Part shown: positions 18,141 to 28,555 of the stretch, piece by piece
Numbering within the stretch: position 1 is the stretch's first letter
Layout of the letters: each line of letters begins with the position of its first letter
Source of the DNA: an uncultured Bacteroidales bacterium
Lineage (GTDB): Bacteria; Bacteroidota; Bacteroidia; Bacteroidales; FEN-979
Reading direction: 5' to 3'
Assembly (NCBI GenBank): GCA_903885595.1
Contig: CAISJJ010000110.1
Coordinates: forward strand, 1 to 64,000
Length of the DNA: 64,000 bases
Notes under the pieces: generated by a model
What the model was told of the DNA's origin: nothing
Database searches by the model: none
What the model saw: only the letters and a program-made list of their open reading frames with translations
Program-made: the position numbers and the translations under genes

Positions 18141-18932
18141 TCACAATACTTTCCGTGCAAATCCGGCTACTGCTTCATAGGTTTTTTCAGGTGATTCAAT
18201 GTATCCCATATGTCCGCAATCACGCAAGACCAGGATTTCACTTACGGCCGGGGCAGTAACCATTTCCCACAGGCGGGTCACAGGAGCTCTTGAGTCTTTC
18301 AATCCAAGGATGAACAGGATGGGTAATTTTGTGGCCCGCAGCAATTCAAGCTGGTCTTTACGGACCTTCATCCCCTCGATGGCGGCGATTACACCCTCTT
18401 TTGACATTTTGGAGGCACGCTGTATCATCCGCTGAATCTGTTTTGCATACTTTTTATGCACCTCCAACGGGAACAGACTGGGAATGAATTGTGCCACATA
18501 GCTGAATTTATCCTGGCTTACGATCCCGATGGTACGGTTCCGGTTTTCCTGTTCTGTCTGGGTATCGGCATAACAATGCGAATGAAACAGGCAGAATCCG
18601 CGAAGCAGGTTCGGATACTTTTCCGCAAACGCCAGGGTCACATATCCTCCCATGGAATGGCCAACCATAAGGCATTTTCCGATCCGCAACTTCTTGAGCA
18701 GTGAAAACACCACTTCCGCAAAAAATTCCATGCTATGAATGCCTCCAAAGCAATCACTTTTCCCATGACCCGGCAGGTCGACGGTGACCACCCGGTATTT
18801 TTTTGAAAGCTGCGTTGCAAAACTATCCCAGATTTTCAAAGATTCCGTGAACCCGTGCAGCAGCACGATTACTTTTCCTTTACCGTCGTCTGTGTAATTA
18901 ATATTCTTTTTCTGATAACTAAAAGATGGCAT
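18141..18932 (-). CDS. Alpha/beta hydrolase
   Basis: VLLHGFTESLKIWD, DLPGHGKSD, VGHSMGGYVTLAFAEKYP, CGHMGYIESPE. Confidence 0.93.
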   Translation of the reverse strand: MPSFSYQKKNINYTDDGKGKVIVLLHGFTESLKIWDSFATQLSKKYRVVTVDLPGHGKSDCFGGIHSMEFFAEVVFSLLKKLRIGKCLMVGHSMGGYVTLAFAEKYPNLLRGFCLFHSHCYADTQTEQENRNRTIGIVSQDKFSYVAQFIPSLFPLEVHKKYAKQIQRMIQRASKMSKEGVIAAIEGMKVRKDQLELLRATKLPILFILGLKDSRAPVTRLWEMVTAPAVSEILVLRDCGHMGYIESPEKTYEAVAGFARKVL

Positions 18933-18940
18933 AACTGAAA

Positions 18941-18961
18941 GATTTACGATTTACGATTTTC
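18941..18961. repeat. Heptamer tract (GATTTAC)x2 GATTTTC
   Basis: Begins 9 nt upstream of the 18932 start; reverse complement of the word at 17489. Confidence 0.8.
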
Positions 18962-19170
18962 GAATGACAAAATTACCATTGCTAAATTACTACATGAGCC
19001 TACGTATGATAGTCAGACAAGAAGGATGATCATAAATAACAGAATAAATGAGAGTTTTCCGTCGCAAAACAAATCGCAAACCGGATAGCTAATAATTCTG
19101 ATACTTTTAAAGCATTAGCAAAATGCAGTTTTTCAATTTCACGGCCAATAAGCCTTTAAACTTCCTATTC

Positions 19171-19226
19171 ACCAGCTTACCAACTTACCAACTTACCAGC
19201 TTACCAACTTGCCAACTTGCCACCTT
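19171..19226. repeat. Octamer tandem array (ACCAACTT)x7, reaching the pepP stop codon
   Basis: accagctt accaactt accaactt accagctt accaactt gccaactt gccacctt. Confidence 0.95.
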
Positions 19227-20610
19227 ACTTCATTATCTCCTCAATCTCCTCCACAGTTTTGGGAATATGTCTGCCAAGCACGCAGTATCCATCGCCGGTG
19301 ACCAGCACGTCATCTTCAATCCGGATGCCGCCGAAATCCTTATAGGTTTCGACAACATCGTAATTAATGAATTCAGCTAACTTATTTTCTGCTTTCCAGA
19401 TGTCGATGAGTTCAGGGATAAAATAGATACCAGGTTCAATGGTCATCACGAATCCTTCCTGCAACTTCCGGCCAAAACGGAGAAATGCAAAGCCGAATTC
19501 CTTGCTGCGCTGCACCTCTTCATCGTATCCGATAAGGTTTTCACCCATTCCTTCGAGGTCGTGAACATCCAATCCAAGCGGATGGCCCAGCCCGTGGGGG
19601 AAGAACAGGGTGTGAGCCCCTTTCTGCGCTGCTTCAGCAGGGTCGCCTTTCATAATTCCAAGGTTGATCAGTCCCCTGGCGATTTCGGTGGCTGCAAGCA
19701 TATGGATATCTTTAAAAGGTACGCCGGGTTTTACTGCTTTTATGGCTGCAAGATTCGTATTCAGAACAACTTCATAAATCCCCTTCTGACGGACATTGAA
19801 CTTCCCTCCAACAGGCACCGTGCGGGTGATATCGCTGGAGTAATGAAGTTCCGTTTCACAACCGGTATCAATCACCATCATCCGGCCTTCAACAAGGGTG
19901 TTGCCATGATAATGATTGTGAAGTGTTTGCCCGTTAATGGAAAGGATTACCGGGAATGAAACCGGACCGCAGTTTGCTGAAGCAATTCCCTCGATGGTAC
20001 CTGCAATCTCCCGTTCAACAACGCCGGGCCTGGCCATTTTCATAGCTGTCGTATGCATCAGCCAGGCAACATCAATGGCTTTTTCGATCTCAGCTATTTC
20101 GGGCACATCCTTTTTCATGCGCAGTTTGATGATCGCTTGTATCAGGAGAAGCGATGTATTTTCTTTTAATTCCAGGTGAGGAATTGCCAGTAAATCGGAT
20201 AGCCAAAGGATGGTTTCACCGCGGTAGGGCGGCGCGAAGTGTATCTTTCGCCCCTTGTCTAGTGCATTTTTTATGGTTTCATTAAGGCCGGTCAGCGGGG
20301 CAGTGTGTTCAACCCCGACTTTGGCAGCCCGGTCTTTTATGGTAGGCTGGACTCCCATCCAGATAATATCATCAAGGTCTACGTCATTGCCGAAGATATA
20401 ATCCCGGCCTTCATCCAGATCAATGATCCCGGCCAGGTCGGGATGATCAAGGCCGAAAAAATAGGAAAAATTGCTGTCCTGGCGGAAGGAGTATGTATTG
20501 GCAGGATAGTTAAAGGGAACTTCCTGGTTGCCCAGGAATAAAATGAGTCCGCCGGAGAGTTCAGCGCGGAGACTTTTGCGGCGATTGCTGTAAACGTTAG
20601 ATGAGAACAT
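19225..20610 (-). CDS. M24 aminopeptidase P family (Xaa-Pro aminopeptidase)
   Basis: VIDTGCETELHYSSDITRTVPVGGKF, FPHGLGHPLGLDVHDLEGMG, GFVMTIEPGIYFIPE, GGIRIEDDVLVT. Confidence 0.94.
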   Translation of the reverse strand: MFSSNVYSNRRKSLRAELSGGLILFLGNQEVPFNYPANTYSFRQDSNFSYFFGLDHPDLAGIIDLDEGRDYIFGNDVDLDDIIWMGVQPTIKDRAAKVGVEHTAPLTGLNETIKNALDKGRKIHFAPPYRGETILWLSDLLAIPHLELKENTSLLLIQAIIKLRMKKDVPEIAEIEKAIDVAWLMHTTAMKMARPGVVEREIAGTIEGIASANCGPVSFPVILSINGQTLHNHYHGNTLVEGRMMVIDTGCETELHYSSDITRTVPVGGKFNVRQKGIYEVVLNTNLAAIKAVKPGVPFKDIHMLAATEIARGLINLGIMKGDPAEAAQKGAHTLFFPHGLGHPLGLDVHDLEGMGENLIGYDEEVQRSKEFGFAFLRFGRKLQEGFVMTIEPGIYFIPELIDIWKAENKLAEFINYDVVETYKDFGGIRIEDDVLVTGDGYCVLGRHIPKTVEEIEEIMK

Positions 20611-20716
20611 AATTTAGACTGGATTTGAATTGTGAAAATATAGGGTGAATTTATTTTTTGATAAATATTTCATTCTAATTTTGTGAATCAACGAACAAAT
20701 ATATTAAAAGCTTGTT

Positions 20717-21388
20717 ATGAATTCCTCTTTTTTACAATTTTCTTCGATCACAAAAAAGATCTGGATGGCATTTCTGGGTCTGTTCCTGATGATCTTTCTG
20801 GTGGTACACCTGGGTATCAATTTATGTTTGCTGCGCGACGACGGGGGCGCCTGGTTTACGGCCGCAGCCCACTTCATGGGGACGAACTATATTGTGAAGG
20901 TATTTGAGATCGTCCTTTTTGCCGGGTTCATCCTGCATATCCTTCTTGGAATTATCCTGCAGGTGCAAAACTGGATGGCACGACCGGTTAGGTACATGGT
21001 TTCCAATAAAACCTATACCCCGTTCCTGTCAAAATACATGATCTATACAGGAGGCATTGTTTTGATATTTCTGATCACCCACTTCATGAATTTCTATTTC
21101 ATCAAACTGGGATGGATTTCGAATCCGAATATCACCCCTGAAGGAGAGCCTGATTTTTATATCATTGCACAGCAGCTTTTTGCAATGCCACTTTACTCCA
21201 TCCTTTACATCGTGCTATTCATAGTGCTTGGTTTTCATCTCAACCAGGCATTTCAGGCAGCCTGGCAAACGCTTGGGGTGAACCATCCTCAGTATAATAC
21301 CTGCATCCAGCGTTTCGGAACATTTTATGCCATCGTTGTTCCATTAGGCTTTATAATCATTCCCATTTACTTTTTACTTATCCGCTAG
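20717..21388 (+). CDS. sdhC: Succinate dehydrogenase/fumarate reductase cytochrome b subunit
   Basis: Hydrophobic multi-TM protein directly upstream of the flavoprotein; [21 protein letters not shown]. Confidence 0.93.
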   Translation: MNSSFLQFSSITKKIWMAFLGLFLMIFLVVHLGINLCLLRDDGGAWFTAAAHFMGTNYIVKVFEIVLFAGFILHILLGIILQVQNWMARPVRYMVSNKTYTPFLSKYMIYTGGIVLIFLITHFMNFYFIKLGWISNPNITPEGEPDFYIIAQQLFAMPLYSILYIVLFIVLGFHLNQAFQAAWQTLGVNHPQYNTCIQRFGTFYAIVVPLGFIIIPIYFLLIR

Positions 21389-21393
21389 TCATC

Positions 21394-23331
21394 ATGGCTG
21401 AATTAAATTCAAAGATTCCCAAAGGTCCGCTGACCTCAAAATGGACCCATTATAAGGATCACCAGAACCTCGTCAATCCCAGCAACAAGCGTAAGCTCGA
21501 CATCATCATCGTGGGCACCGGACTTGCCGGAGCGGCAGCTGCTTCGTCACTCGGGGAGATGGGTTTCAACGTAAAGATCTTCTGTTACCAGGATTCGCCA
21601 CGCCGTGCACACAGTATTGCAGCCCAGGGCGGGATCAATGCGGCCAAGAACTATCCCAACGACGGAGACAGCATTTACCGTCTTTTTTACGATACCATCA
21701 AAGGGGGCGATTACCGCGCCCGTGAGGCCAACGTTTACCGTCTGGCCGAAGTGAGCAACAACATCATCGACCAGTGTGTTGCCCAGGGTGTTCCTTTTGC
21801 CAGGGAATATGGTGGTTCGCTTGAAAACCGCTCATTCGGCGGCGCCCAGGTATCGCGTACCTTTTTTGCCCGCGGACAAACCGGACAACAGCTTTTGCTC
21901 GGCGCTTACAGTGCCCTGAGCCGTCAGATCAAACTGGGGACGGTAAAACTTTATGAACGCCATGAAATGATGGATGTGGTGATTGTCGACGGAAAAGCCC
22001 GCGGTATCATTGCCCGCGACCTGATCACAGGGAAGCTTGAGCGCCATTTCGGACATGCCGTGATCGTTGCAACAGGCGGGTACGGAAACGTATTTTACCT
22101 GTCGACCAATGCCATGGGCTCCAATACCAGCGCTATCTGGCAGATCTTCAAGAAGGGCGCCTGGTTTGCAAATCCCTGTTTTACGCAGATCCACCCAACC
22201 TGTATCCCGGTGCACGGCGATTACCAGTCGAAACTTACGCTGATGAGCGAAAGCCTCCGCAACGACGGCCGCATCTGGGTTCCGAAAAGAAAAGAAGACG
22301 CCGCAGCCCACCGTAGTGGAAAGCTAAAGGCTAATGACATTGCCGAAGAGAACCGCGACTATTTCCTCGAGCGACGTTATCCTGCCTTCGGGAATCTGGT
22401 ACCCCGCGATGTGGCATCCCGTGCCGCAAAAGAGCGCTGCGATGCCGGTTTTGGCGTTGGATCAACCGGGCTGGCCGTTTTCCTCGATTTCAGGGAGTCG
22501 ATCGGACGCCTGGGGAAAAATGTCATCGAAGAGCGTTATGGCAACCTTTTCCAGATGTATGAAAAGATCGTGGATGAAAATCCCTATGAAAACCCGATGA
22601 TGATCTATCCCGCCGTTCATTACACCATGGGGGGCACCTGGGTCGACTATGAACTGCAGACTTCAGTAACAGGTCTGTTTGCCGCGGGTGAAGCCAACTT
22701 CTCTGATCATGGCGCCAACCGCCTCGGCGCTTCCGCCCTTATGCAGGGGCTTGCCGATGGTTACTTTGTATTGCCATACACCATTCAGAATTACCTGGCC
22801 GGTGAGATCCGGGTTGCACGGATGTCGACAGACAAGGCCGAATTTGCAGAAGCAGAAAAAGCTGTAAAGGCGCGGCTTGAGAAACTGATGACCGTCAAAG
22901 GATCCAAATCTGTTGACCACTTCCATAAGGAACTTGGCAAGATCATGTGGGAGTATGTTGGAATGGCACGCAACGAAACAGGACTTAAGAAAGCCATTGA
23001 ACTGATTAAAAAATTACGTGCAGAATTCTGGAAGGATGTTAAGATCCCCGGAACCATGCAAGAGTTGAATGTCGAGCTTGAGAAAGCCAACCGTGTTGCC
23101 GACTTCCTTGAACTTGGAGAATTGCTGGCTTACGATGCATTAAACCGCAATGAGAGCTGCGGAGGCCATTTCCGTGAAGAGTACCAGACCGAAGAGGGAG
23201 AATGTAAGCGCAACGATGAAGATTACAAGTATGTTGCTGCATGGGAATATGTTTCGGAAGGACAGTTTAAGCTGCACAAGGAAGAGCTGGCTTATGAGGA
23301 GATTGAGGTGAAGCAGAGGGTGTATAAATAA
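21394..23331 (+). CDS. sdhA: Succinate dehydrogenase/fumarate reductase flavoprotein subunit
   Basis: [82 protein letters not shown]. Confidence 0.97.
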   Translation: MAELNSKIPKGPLTSKWTHYKDHQNLVNPSNKRKLDIIIVGTGLAGAAAASSLGEMGFNVKIFCYQDSPRRAHSIAAQGGINAAKNYPNDGDSIYRLFYDTIKGGDYRAREANVYRLAEVSNNIIDQCVAQGVPFAREYGGSLENRSFGGAQVSRTFFARGQTGQQLLLGAYSALSRQIKLGTVKLYERHEMMDVVIVDGKARGIIARDLITGKLERHFGHAVIVATGGYGNVFYLSTNAMGSNTSAIWQIFKKGAWFANPCFTQIHPTCIPVHGDYQSKLTLMSESLRNDGRIWVPKRKEDAAAHRSGKLKANDIAEENRDYFLERRYPAFGNLVPRDVASRAAKERCDAGFGVGSTGLAVFLDFRESIGRLGKNVIEERYGNLFQMYEKIVDENPYENPMMIYPAVHYTMGGTWVDYELQTSVTGLFAAGEANFSDHGANRLGASALMQGLADGYFVLPYTIQNYLAGEIRVARMSTDKAEFAEAEKAVKARLEKLMTVKGSKSVDHFHKELGKIMWEYVGMARNETGLKKAIELIKKLRAEFWKDVKIPGTMQELNVELEKANRVADFLELGELLAYDALNRNESCGGHFREEYQTEEGECKRNDEDYKYVAAWEYVSEGQFKLHKEELAYEEIEVKQRVYK

Positions 23332-23334
23332 AAT

Positions 23335-23362
23335 GAATATCGAATATCGAATATCGAATATC
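23335..23362. repeat. Heptamer tandem (GAATATC)x4
   Basis: Four exact units starting 4 nt after the sdhA stop. Confidence 0.93.
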
Positions 23363-23377
23363 CAATAACTAACTGTC

Positions 23378-23425
23378 GAATTTTAATTTTGAATTTTGCG
23401 TTTTGAACTTTGAATTCTGAAAAAT
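23378..23425. repeat. Degenerate heptamer tract (GAATTTT-like) abutting the sdhB start
   Basis: gaatttt gcgtttt gaacttt gaattct gaaaaat ends 2 nt before the ATG. Confidence 0.7.
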
Positions 23426-23426
23426 T

Positions 23427-24167
23427 ATGGATCTTACATTAAAAATCTGGCGGCAAAAGGATTCAAAATCCTCCGGTAAATTTGTTATTTATCCGTTGAA
23501 AAATATTTCTCCCAATTGTTCTTTTCTGGAGATGCTCGACATCCTGAATGAAGAACTGATCGGCAGGAATGAAGATCCTGTTGTATTTGATCACGACTGC
23601 CGGGAAGGCATCTGCGGAATGTGCAGTTTGTATATCAACGGCCGTCCCCATGGTCCTGATGATGCCGTAACGGCCTGCCAGCTTCACATGCGGAAATTCA
23701 AAGACGGTGACACCATTGTGATCGAACCATGGCGTGCCAGGCCATTTCCCGTAATAAAAGATTTGATGGTCGATCGTTCGGCTTTTGATAAGATCATCCA
23801 GGAGGGAGGCTATATCTCGGTGAATACCGGTGGCGCTGCAGAAGCAAATAATATCCTGGTCGGCAAGGAAAATTCCGAGCTCTCCATGGATGCAGCTGCC
23901 TGTATTGGATGTGGCGCCTGCGTAGCAGCATGTAAGAATGCCTCGGCCATGCTCTTTGTATCTGCCAAGATATCCCAGTTTGCCTTATTGCCCCAGGGAC
24001 AAATCGAGGCCAAACAACGTGTGAAAAAGATGGTCAAAAAAATGGATGAACTTGGATTTGGAAACTGTACCAACACCTATGCCTGTGAGGCAGAATGTCC
24101 CAAACTCATCTCCCGTTCAAACATTGCCCGCATGAACCGTGAGTTCATGTGCGCGAAGGTTATCTGA
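23427..24167 (+). CDS. sdhB: Succinate dehydrogenase/fumarate reductase iron-sulfur subunit
   Basis: [56 protein letters not shown]. Confidence 0.96.
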   Translation: MDLTLKIWRQKDSKSSGKFVIYPLKNISPNCSFLEMLDILNEELIGRNEDPVVFDHDCREGICGMCSLYINGRPHGPDDAVTACQLHMRKFKDGDTIVIEPWRARPFPVIKDLMVDRSAFDKIIQEGGYISVNTGGAAEANNILVGKENSELSMDAAACIGCGACVAACKNASAMLFVSAKISQFALLPQGQIEAKQRVKKMVKKMDELGFGNCTNTYACEAECPKLISRSNIARMNREFMCAKVI

Positions 24168-24183
24168 AAACCGAATTCCAATT

Positions 24184-24566
24184 TCATATTGAAATTGAAT
24201 GTTGTAAGGTTATGTCCCCGGATACGATAAAGATGGTCCCGGGCAGAACACTAACATTTTCTCCGCTTCCGATAAGCAGGTTTTGAACCGTTGCATTTTG
24301 ACGATGACGGTTCCATGGTCAATAATAAAATCCCTTCCAGCGCCTCCTCCCCTGTTTCTGCATTGGCTCGTTCCAGGAATTTATTCGTAAGGAAGATTGC
24401 CCCCCCCAGGAATATTTGCGTACATGTCCCGCACTTTACTGTTTGGGTTCACATCCGCTGAATAAAATGCATTCCAATTATTTGATTGATTGATTATGAC
24501 TTGGTCCCATTTTGTTATGGTGGACAAAGATATACAAAACAGATCCAAAAAGTTATTAACAACCAA
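24184..24566 (-). pseudogene. Decayed gene, probable surface/T9SS-type protein fragment
   Basis: Minus-strand pieces MVVNNFLDLFCISLS...IPGGGNLPYE, then DFIIDHGTVIV and, in another frame, VQNLLIGSGENVSVLPGTIFIVSGDITLQHSISI. Confidence 0.5.
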
Positions 24567-24646
24567 TTGACCTTTTCCGGTTTAGCCGATTAAGCTATAA
24601 AATCAAAATAATGATTTTTAGTATGTACCCCTCAAAACTTTTAACT

Positions 24647-27600
24647 ATGAAAACATTTTTCTTAGCATGGATGCTGACCTTAGGTATCATTTACCAGGGG
24701 TGGGCACAGGTGGGCATTTCGGCAGGAAGTACGATCACCGAAAATTTCTCAATCGGCCCCACAGCGACAGCGACACTGCCTGTTGGTTGGAAAGCTGATA
24801 AAATCACAACAGTACGAACCGTTGGGTCCTATGCTGCAGCAGGAACAGCGACTGAACAAAGGGCCGGCAATAACATGTCGACAACTGCGGGCAACGGTAT
24901 CTATAATTATGGTGCGGGAGATGCAACGACTGCGACCGACCGGGCGGTTGGCGGACTCTCTACGGGCACTGCTTCAAAAAGTGTGAACATTTATCTCCAC
25001 TTTTTTAATAACGGGACCATTCCGATCAGCGATTTCACCGTCAGCTATGCTGTTGAAAAATATCGCGATGGCACCAACACGGCAGGTTTTTCGGTTCGGC
25101 TCTATTATTCCACGGATGGCATTAGCTGGACGCTGGCGGGCGATGATTTTTTAACCAGTTTCGCGGGTCCTGATCCAACCAATACGGGATACCCGGAAGC
25201 GCCTGGTGCTACTACAAACATCTCTGGAAAAACGCTACCGGTAATGCTTGCCGCCGGGAGTAATTTATACCTTGCCTGGAACTATTCTGTAACAAGCGGC
25301 ACAACCACATCCAACGCACAGGCGCTTGGAGTTGATGATGTTTCAATCACTGCAAACGGGGGATCAGCGCCGCTGACCTATACCTGGAATCAGACCGGAA
25401 CAGCCAACTGGACAACTCCTGGCAACTGGACACCAACCCGCACTTCTCCAATGGTTAATGATATTTTGCGGGTGTTTTCAGGGAACACCTGCACGATCAC
25501 GGGTATTCCAACTCAAACGATCGGGCAGTTAATTATTTCCGGCAGCACAACGGTTAACCTGCAAAGTGATGCAGCATCCATCCTCAACATAGGGGGAGGT
25601 AACGGCCCCGATTTTGAGGTGCAGGCGGGCTCTTCATTAATTCTGAATGGTTCCAATGCCATTTCAATTGCGGTTGGAACAGGTGCAACAGGCAGCATAG
25701 GCGGCCAGATAATTTCCTCCCCGGCAACCGAAACAGCCCATCACCTGACTGCTGCCGACCCCGGGGCGATCACCTTTTCTTTTGGCGCCTCCTATACCGC
25801 CGGAACCCACTCAACGGGAAATCCGTTTGGAACAACTTCCCTGGCATCTGTAATGTTTACAAACGGATCATCATTCATTCACCAGGCCGGTCTTGATCCA
25901 TTCGGTGCGGCACAGCCTTATAGCGTAGTCATATTTCAACCCGGGAGCCTGTATAAAGTTATCGACGGAGTTCCCGTCTCGTTTTCCGGCAGAAGCTATG
26001 CAAATTTTGAGCTCGATGCAAACGGCACCACGATCTCACCTGATGGTAATAATCCCCTATCCGTTAATAATCTCACCATCACCAATGGCACCTTAAACAT
26101 CAATATGACCGGAACCCCGGGCCATTCCATCAAAGGGAATATTTTTACCGGGACAGGAGGTGTTCTCAATTTCGCTCCGGAAGCACCAGGAACAGTAACA
26201 ATGAACGGAATTTGTTCCCAGGCAATTTCCGGTGCCGGTTCAATAACGGGGAATGCAAACTCAACCATTGAAATTGCAAATGGTGATGGGGTTATCCTAA
26301 ACACGAATGTAACGACGCAGGGCAATTTACAACTCACCTATGGTTTGCTGACACTGGGGGCGAGTGATCTGATTTTTGGACCTTCCTCCGCAATAACAGG
26401 GACTCCATCGGCGTCGGCGATGATTGTCGCGACAAGTACCGGCCAGGTAAAAAAAGAATTTTCCGCTCCCGGAAGTTTTACCTACCCGGTTGGAGATCAT
26501 ACGCTGACTGCTGAATATACCCCTGTCACACTGAACTTTACCAGTGGAATATTTGAAGCGGGAAATCATGCCGGGGTCAGACTTGTCAATGCCAAGTATC
26601 CGGCTGATCCCAACACCGGCAATTACCTGAACCGTTACTGGATCATTACTTCGGGCGCCATGTCAGCATTTTCGTGCAATGCCCTCTTTCAATATGTCGC
26701 TGAGGATGTTTCCGGTACGGAAGATCAGATTTATTGTGTAAGAGTAGATCCCCTGCCTTTCACTACCTATGACATAAGCAATGGAACGCTGCATCAGCTT
26801 ACTGCCAGCGGGCTCAATTCTTTCAGCACATTTACCGGTACCGCAGCCGCACCTGATGTTTTTGATGTTGCAGGATCAGGATATTATTGTGCTGGCAGCC
26901 CCGGATTGCCTGTAACGCTGAGTGGTTCGCAAACCAATGTAAACTACCAGTTAAGGAAAGACGGGATAAACCATGGCAACCCTGTTGCGGGAACAGGACT
27001 TCCACTTACATGGGAAAACCTGTTGGCGGGCATTTATACTATTGTTGGAACCAACCTGATGGGGAACACATTGATGAACGGCAGCGCGGTTATTGAAGAG
27101 ATCTCTTACTCCGCTTCAAATCTGACGATTGAGGCCGATGCCAACCCGATATGCGAAGGAAATACCGTAACATTTACCGCAACACCAGTAAACGGTGGTA
27201 CAACTCCTGTATATCAGTGGCTTGTGAATGGGATTGACCAGGGTGTAAACAGCCCCCAGTTCTCATACATCCCGGTTGATGGTGATGAAGTATGGTGTGT
27301 CATGACATCAAGCCAACCGTGTACCACCGGCAATCCTGCAACATCGAACACGGTGATCATGATTGTCAACCCTGCGCTCGAAGTAAGCATTGCAATTACT
27401 CCTTCAGCTAATCCGGTATGTCCGGGGACCCCCGTCACCTTTGCAGCAACAGTGATAAACGGTGGCAGCAATCCTCAGTACCAATGGAAAGTCAATGGCG
27501 TAAATGCAGGCGCCAACATACCCATCTTTACCGGTATCATGACAAACAACGATGCGGTGACCTGTGAACTCAGCGCCGGTTTTACATGTACCCCTGAAAA

Positions 27601-28168
27601 CCCGGTTATCTCGAACACAGTTATCATGGTTGTAAATGAGATCAAATTTGTAAGTGTTAACATTGAGGCTTCAGCTAACCCGGTTTCATCAGGTACCAGT
27701 GTCACGTTTACTGCTGCGCCTGTCAATGGCGGCATACATCCGGCCTACCAGTGGATGGTAAATGGAGTGGGCGCGGGTGCCAACAGCCCGGTCTTCACGT
27801 TTGTTCCCTCCAACAACGACAAGGTGGTTTGCATTCTGACATCCGACCTGCTTTGCGTTGCATGCAATCCGGCCATTTCCAATAGTATTGCCATGACCGT
27901 CAATGGAGATGGTTATGAAAATCCAAACTTCGTTGTTTATCCGAATCCGACAACAGGCCTCTATACCCTGGAACAAAAAGGGGGAGGAGAATTCGGCATG
28001 TTAACAGTTGAATTATTCGGTGTACAAGGAGAAAAACTGATGACCACCGAATTGACAGGTGAAAAGAAGCATGAATTTTCACTGTCGGCATTTCCTGCCG
28101 GACTGTATATAATGCAAATATATGCGGGTGAAATATCTGAGACAGTCAGAATCATGAAATACCCATAA
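24647..28168 (+). CDS. Large secreted protein with three ~90-aa Ig/PKD-like repeats and a C-terminal T9SS sorting domain
   Basis: MKTFFLAWMLTLGIIYQGWAQ signal; repeated NPVCPGTPVTFAATVINGGSNPQYQWKVNG; C-term FVVYPNPTTGLYTLEQ...GLYIMQIYAGEISETVRIMKYP. Confidence 0.92.
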   Translation: MKTFFLAWMLTLGIIYQGWAQVGISAGSTITENFSIGPTATATLPVGWKADKITTVRTVGSYAAAGTATEQRAGNNMSTTAGNGIYNYGAGDATTATDRAVGGLSTGTASKSVNIYLHFFNNGTIPISDFTVSYAVEKYRDGTNTAGFSVRLYYSTDGISWTLAGDDFLTSFAGPDPTNTGYPEAPGATTNISGKTLPVMLAAGSNLYLAWNYSVTSGTTTSNAQALGVDDVSITANGGSAPLTYTWNQTGTANWTTPGNWTPTRTSPMVNDILRVFSGNTCTITGIPTQTIGQLIISGSTTVNLQSDAASILNIGGGNGPDFEVQAGSSLILNGSNAISIAVGTGATGSIGGQIISSPATETAHHLTAADPGAITFSFGASYTAGTHSTGNPFGTTSLASVMFTNGSSFIHQAGLDPFGAAQPYSVVIFQPGSLYKVIDGVPVSFSGRSYANFELDANGTTISPDGNNPLSVNNLTITNGTLNINMTGTPGHSIKGNIFTGTGGVLNFAPEAPGTVTMNGICSQAISGAGSITGNANSTIEIANGDGVILNTNVTTQGNLQLTYGLLTLGASDLIFGPSSAITGTPSASAMIVATSTGQVKKEFSAPGSFTYPVGDHTLTAEYTPVTLNFTSGIFEAGNHAGVRLVNAKYPADPNTGNYLNRYWIITSGAMSAFSCNALFQYVAEDVSGTEDQIYCVRVDPLPFTTYDISNGTLHQLTASGLNSFSTFTGTAAAPDVFDVAGSGYYCAGSPGLPVTLSGSQTNVNYQLRKDGINHGNPVAGTGLPLTWENLLAGIYTIVGTNLMGNTLMNGSAVIEEISYSASNLTIEADANPICEGNTVTFTATPVNGGTTPVYQWLVNGIDQGVNSPQFSYIPVDGDEVWCVMTSSQPCTTGNPATSNTVIMIVNPALEVSIAITPSANPVCPGTPVTFAATVINGGSNPQYQWKVNGVNAGANIPIFTGIMTNNDAVTCELSAGFTCTPENPVISNTVIMVVNEIKFVSVNIEASANPVSSGTSVTFTAAPVNGGIHPAYQWMVNGVGAGANSPVFTFVPSNNDKVVCILTSDLLCVACNPAISNSIAMTVNGDGYENPNFVVYPNPTTGLYTLEQKGGGEFGMLTVELFGVQGEKLMTTELTGEKKHEFSLSAFPAGLYIMQIYAGEISETVRIMKYP

Positions 28169-28216
28169 GGACAAGGTTCATAACAACCGTGCATATTAAT
28201 TTATGGGTATTCCATG
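28154..28216. repeat. 63-bp palindromic element copy 1 (ATGAAATACCCATA...TATGGGTATTCCAT)
   Basis: Terminal inverted repeats; homologous to the reverse complement of 44391-44453. Confidence 0.85.
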
Positions 28217-28244
28217 TGACCATTGAAATCAAAATAATTTACAC

Positions 28245-28279
28245 ATGAAATACCCATAAGGACAAGGTTCATAACAACC
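28245..28279. repeat. Partial direct copy (35 bp identical) of the left half of 28154-28188
   Basis: atgaaatacccataaggacaaggttcataacaacc occurs at both positions. Confidence 0.95.
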
Positions 28280-28294
28280 ATGAATGTCATTCGC

Positions 28295-28334
28295 TGTCTG
28301 TCCTGTCTGCCTTTCGGGCAGGCAGGCAACAGAC
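28295..28334. repeat. GC-rich hairpin upstream of the RAYT locus
   Basis: gtctgtcctgtctgcc tttcg ggcaggcaggcaacagac imperfect inverted repeat. Confidence 0.7.
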
Positions 28335-28381
28335 AAAAATGTAACCAGAAAACTTAATAATTTCCTTAAAAACTTAAAGAT

Positions 28382-28555
28382 ATGGCAACTATGATCCGTT
28401 TCAAAATAGTAGAGCTTGATTCCAGGATTTGTTTTATTGGAAAGAAAAAGAAAGTTCTGAATTACCCGGTCCGCTCGGTTTCATTGATCCCTGAGCCCAA
28501 ATCGGGCAACATGCAACACTCAGCAATCACTGTCCCTGAAATCTTCTGGCAATGA
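28382..28555 (+). CDS. 57-aa ORF overlapping the RAYT start by 4 nt (ATGA)
   Basis: Read directly: MATMIRFKIVELDSRICFIGKKKKVLNYPVRSVSLIPEPKSGNMQHSAITVPEIFWQ*; below the track length cutoff. Confidence 0.5.
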   Translation: MATMIRFKIVELDSRICFIGKKKKVLNYPVRSVSLIPEPKSGNMQHSAITVPEIFWQ

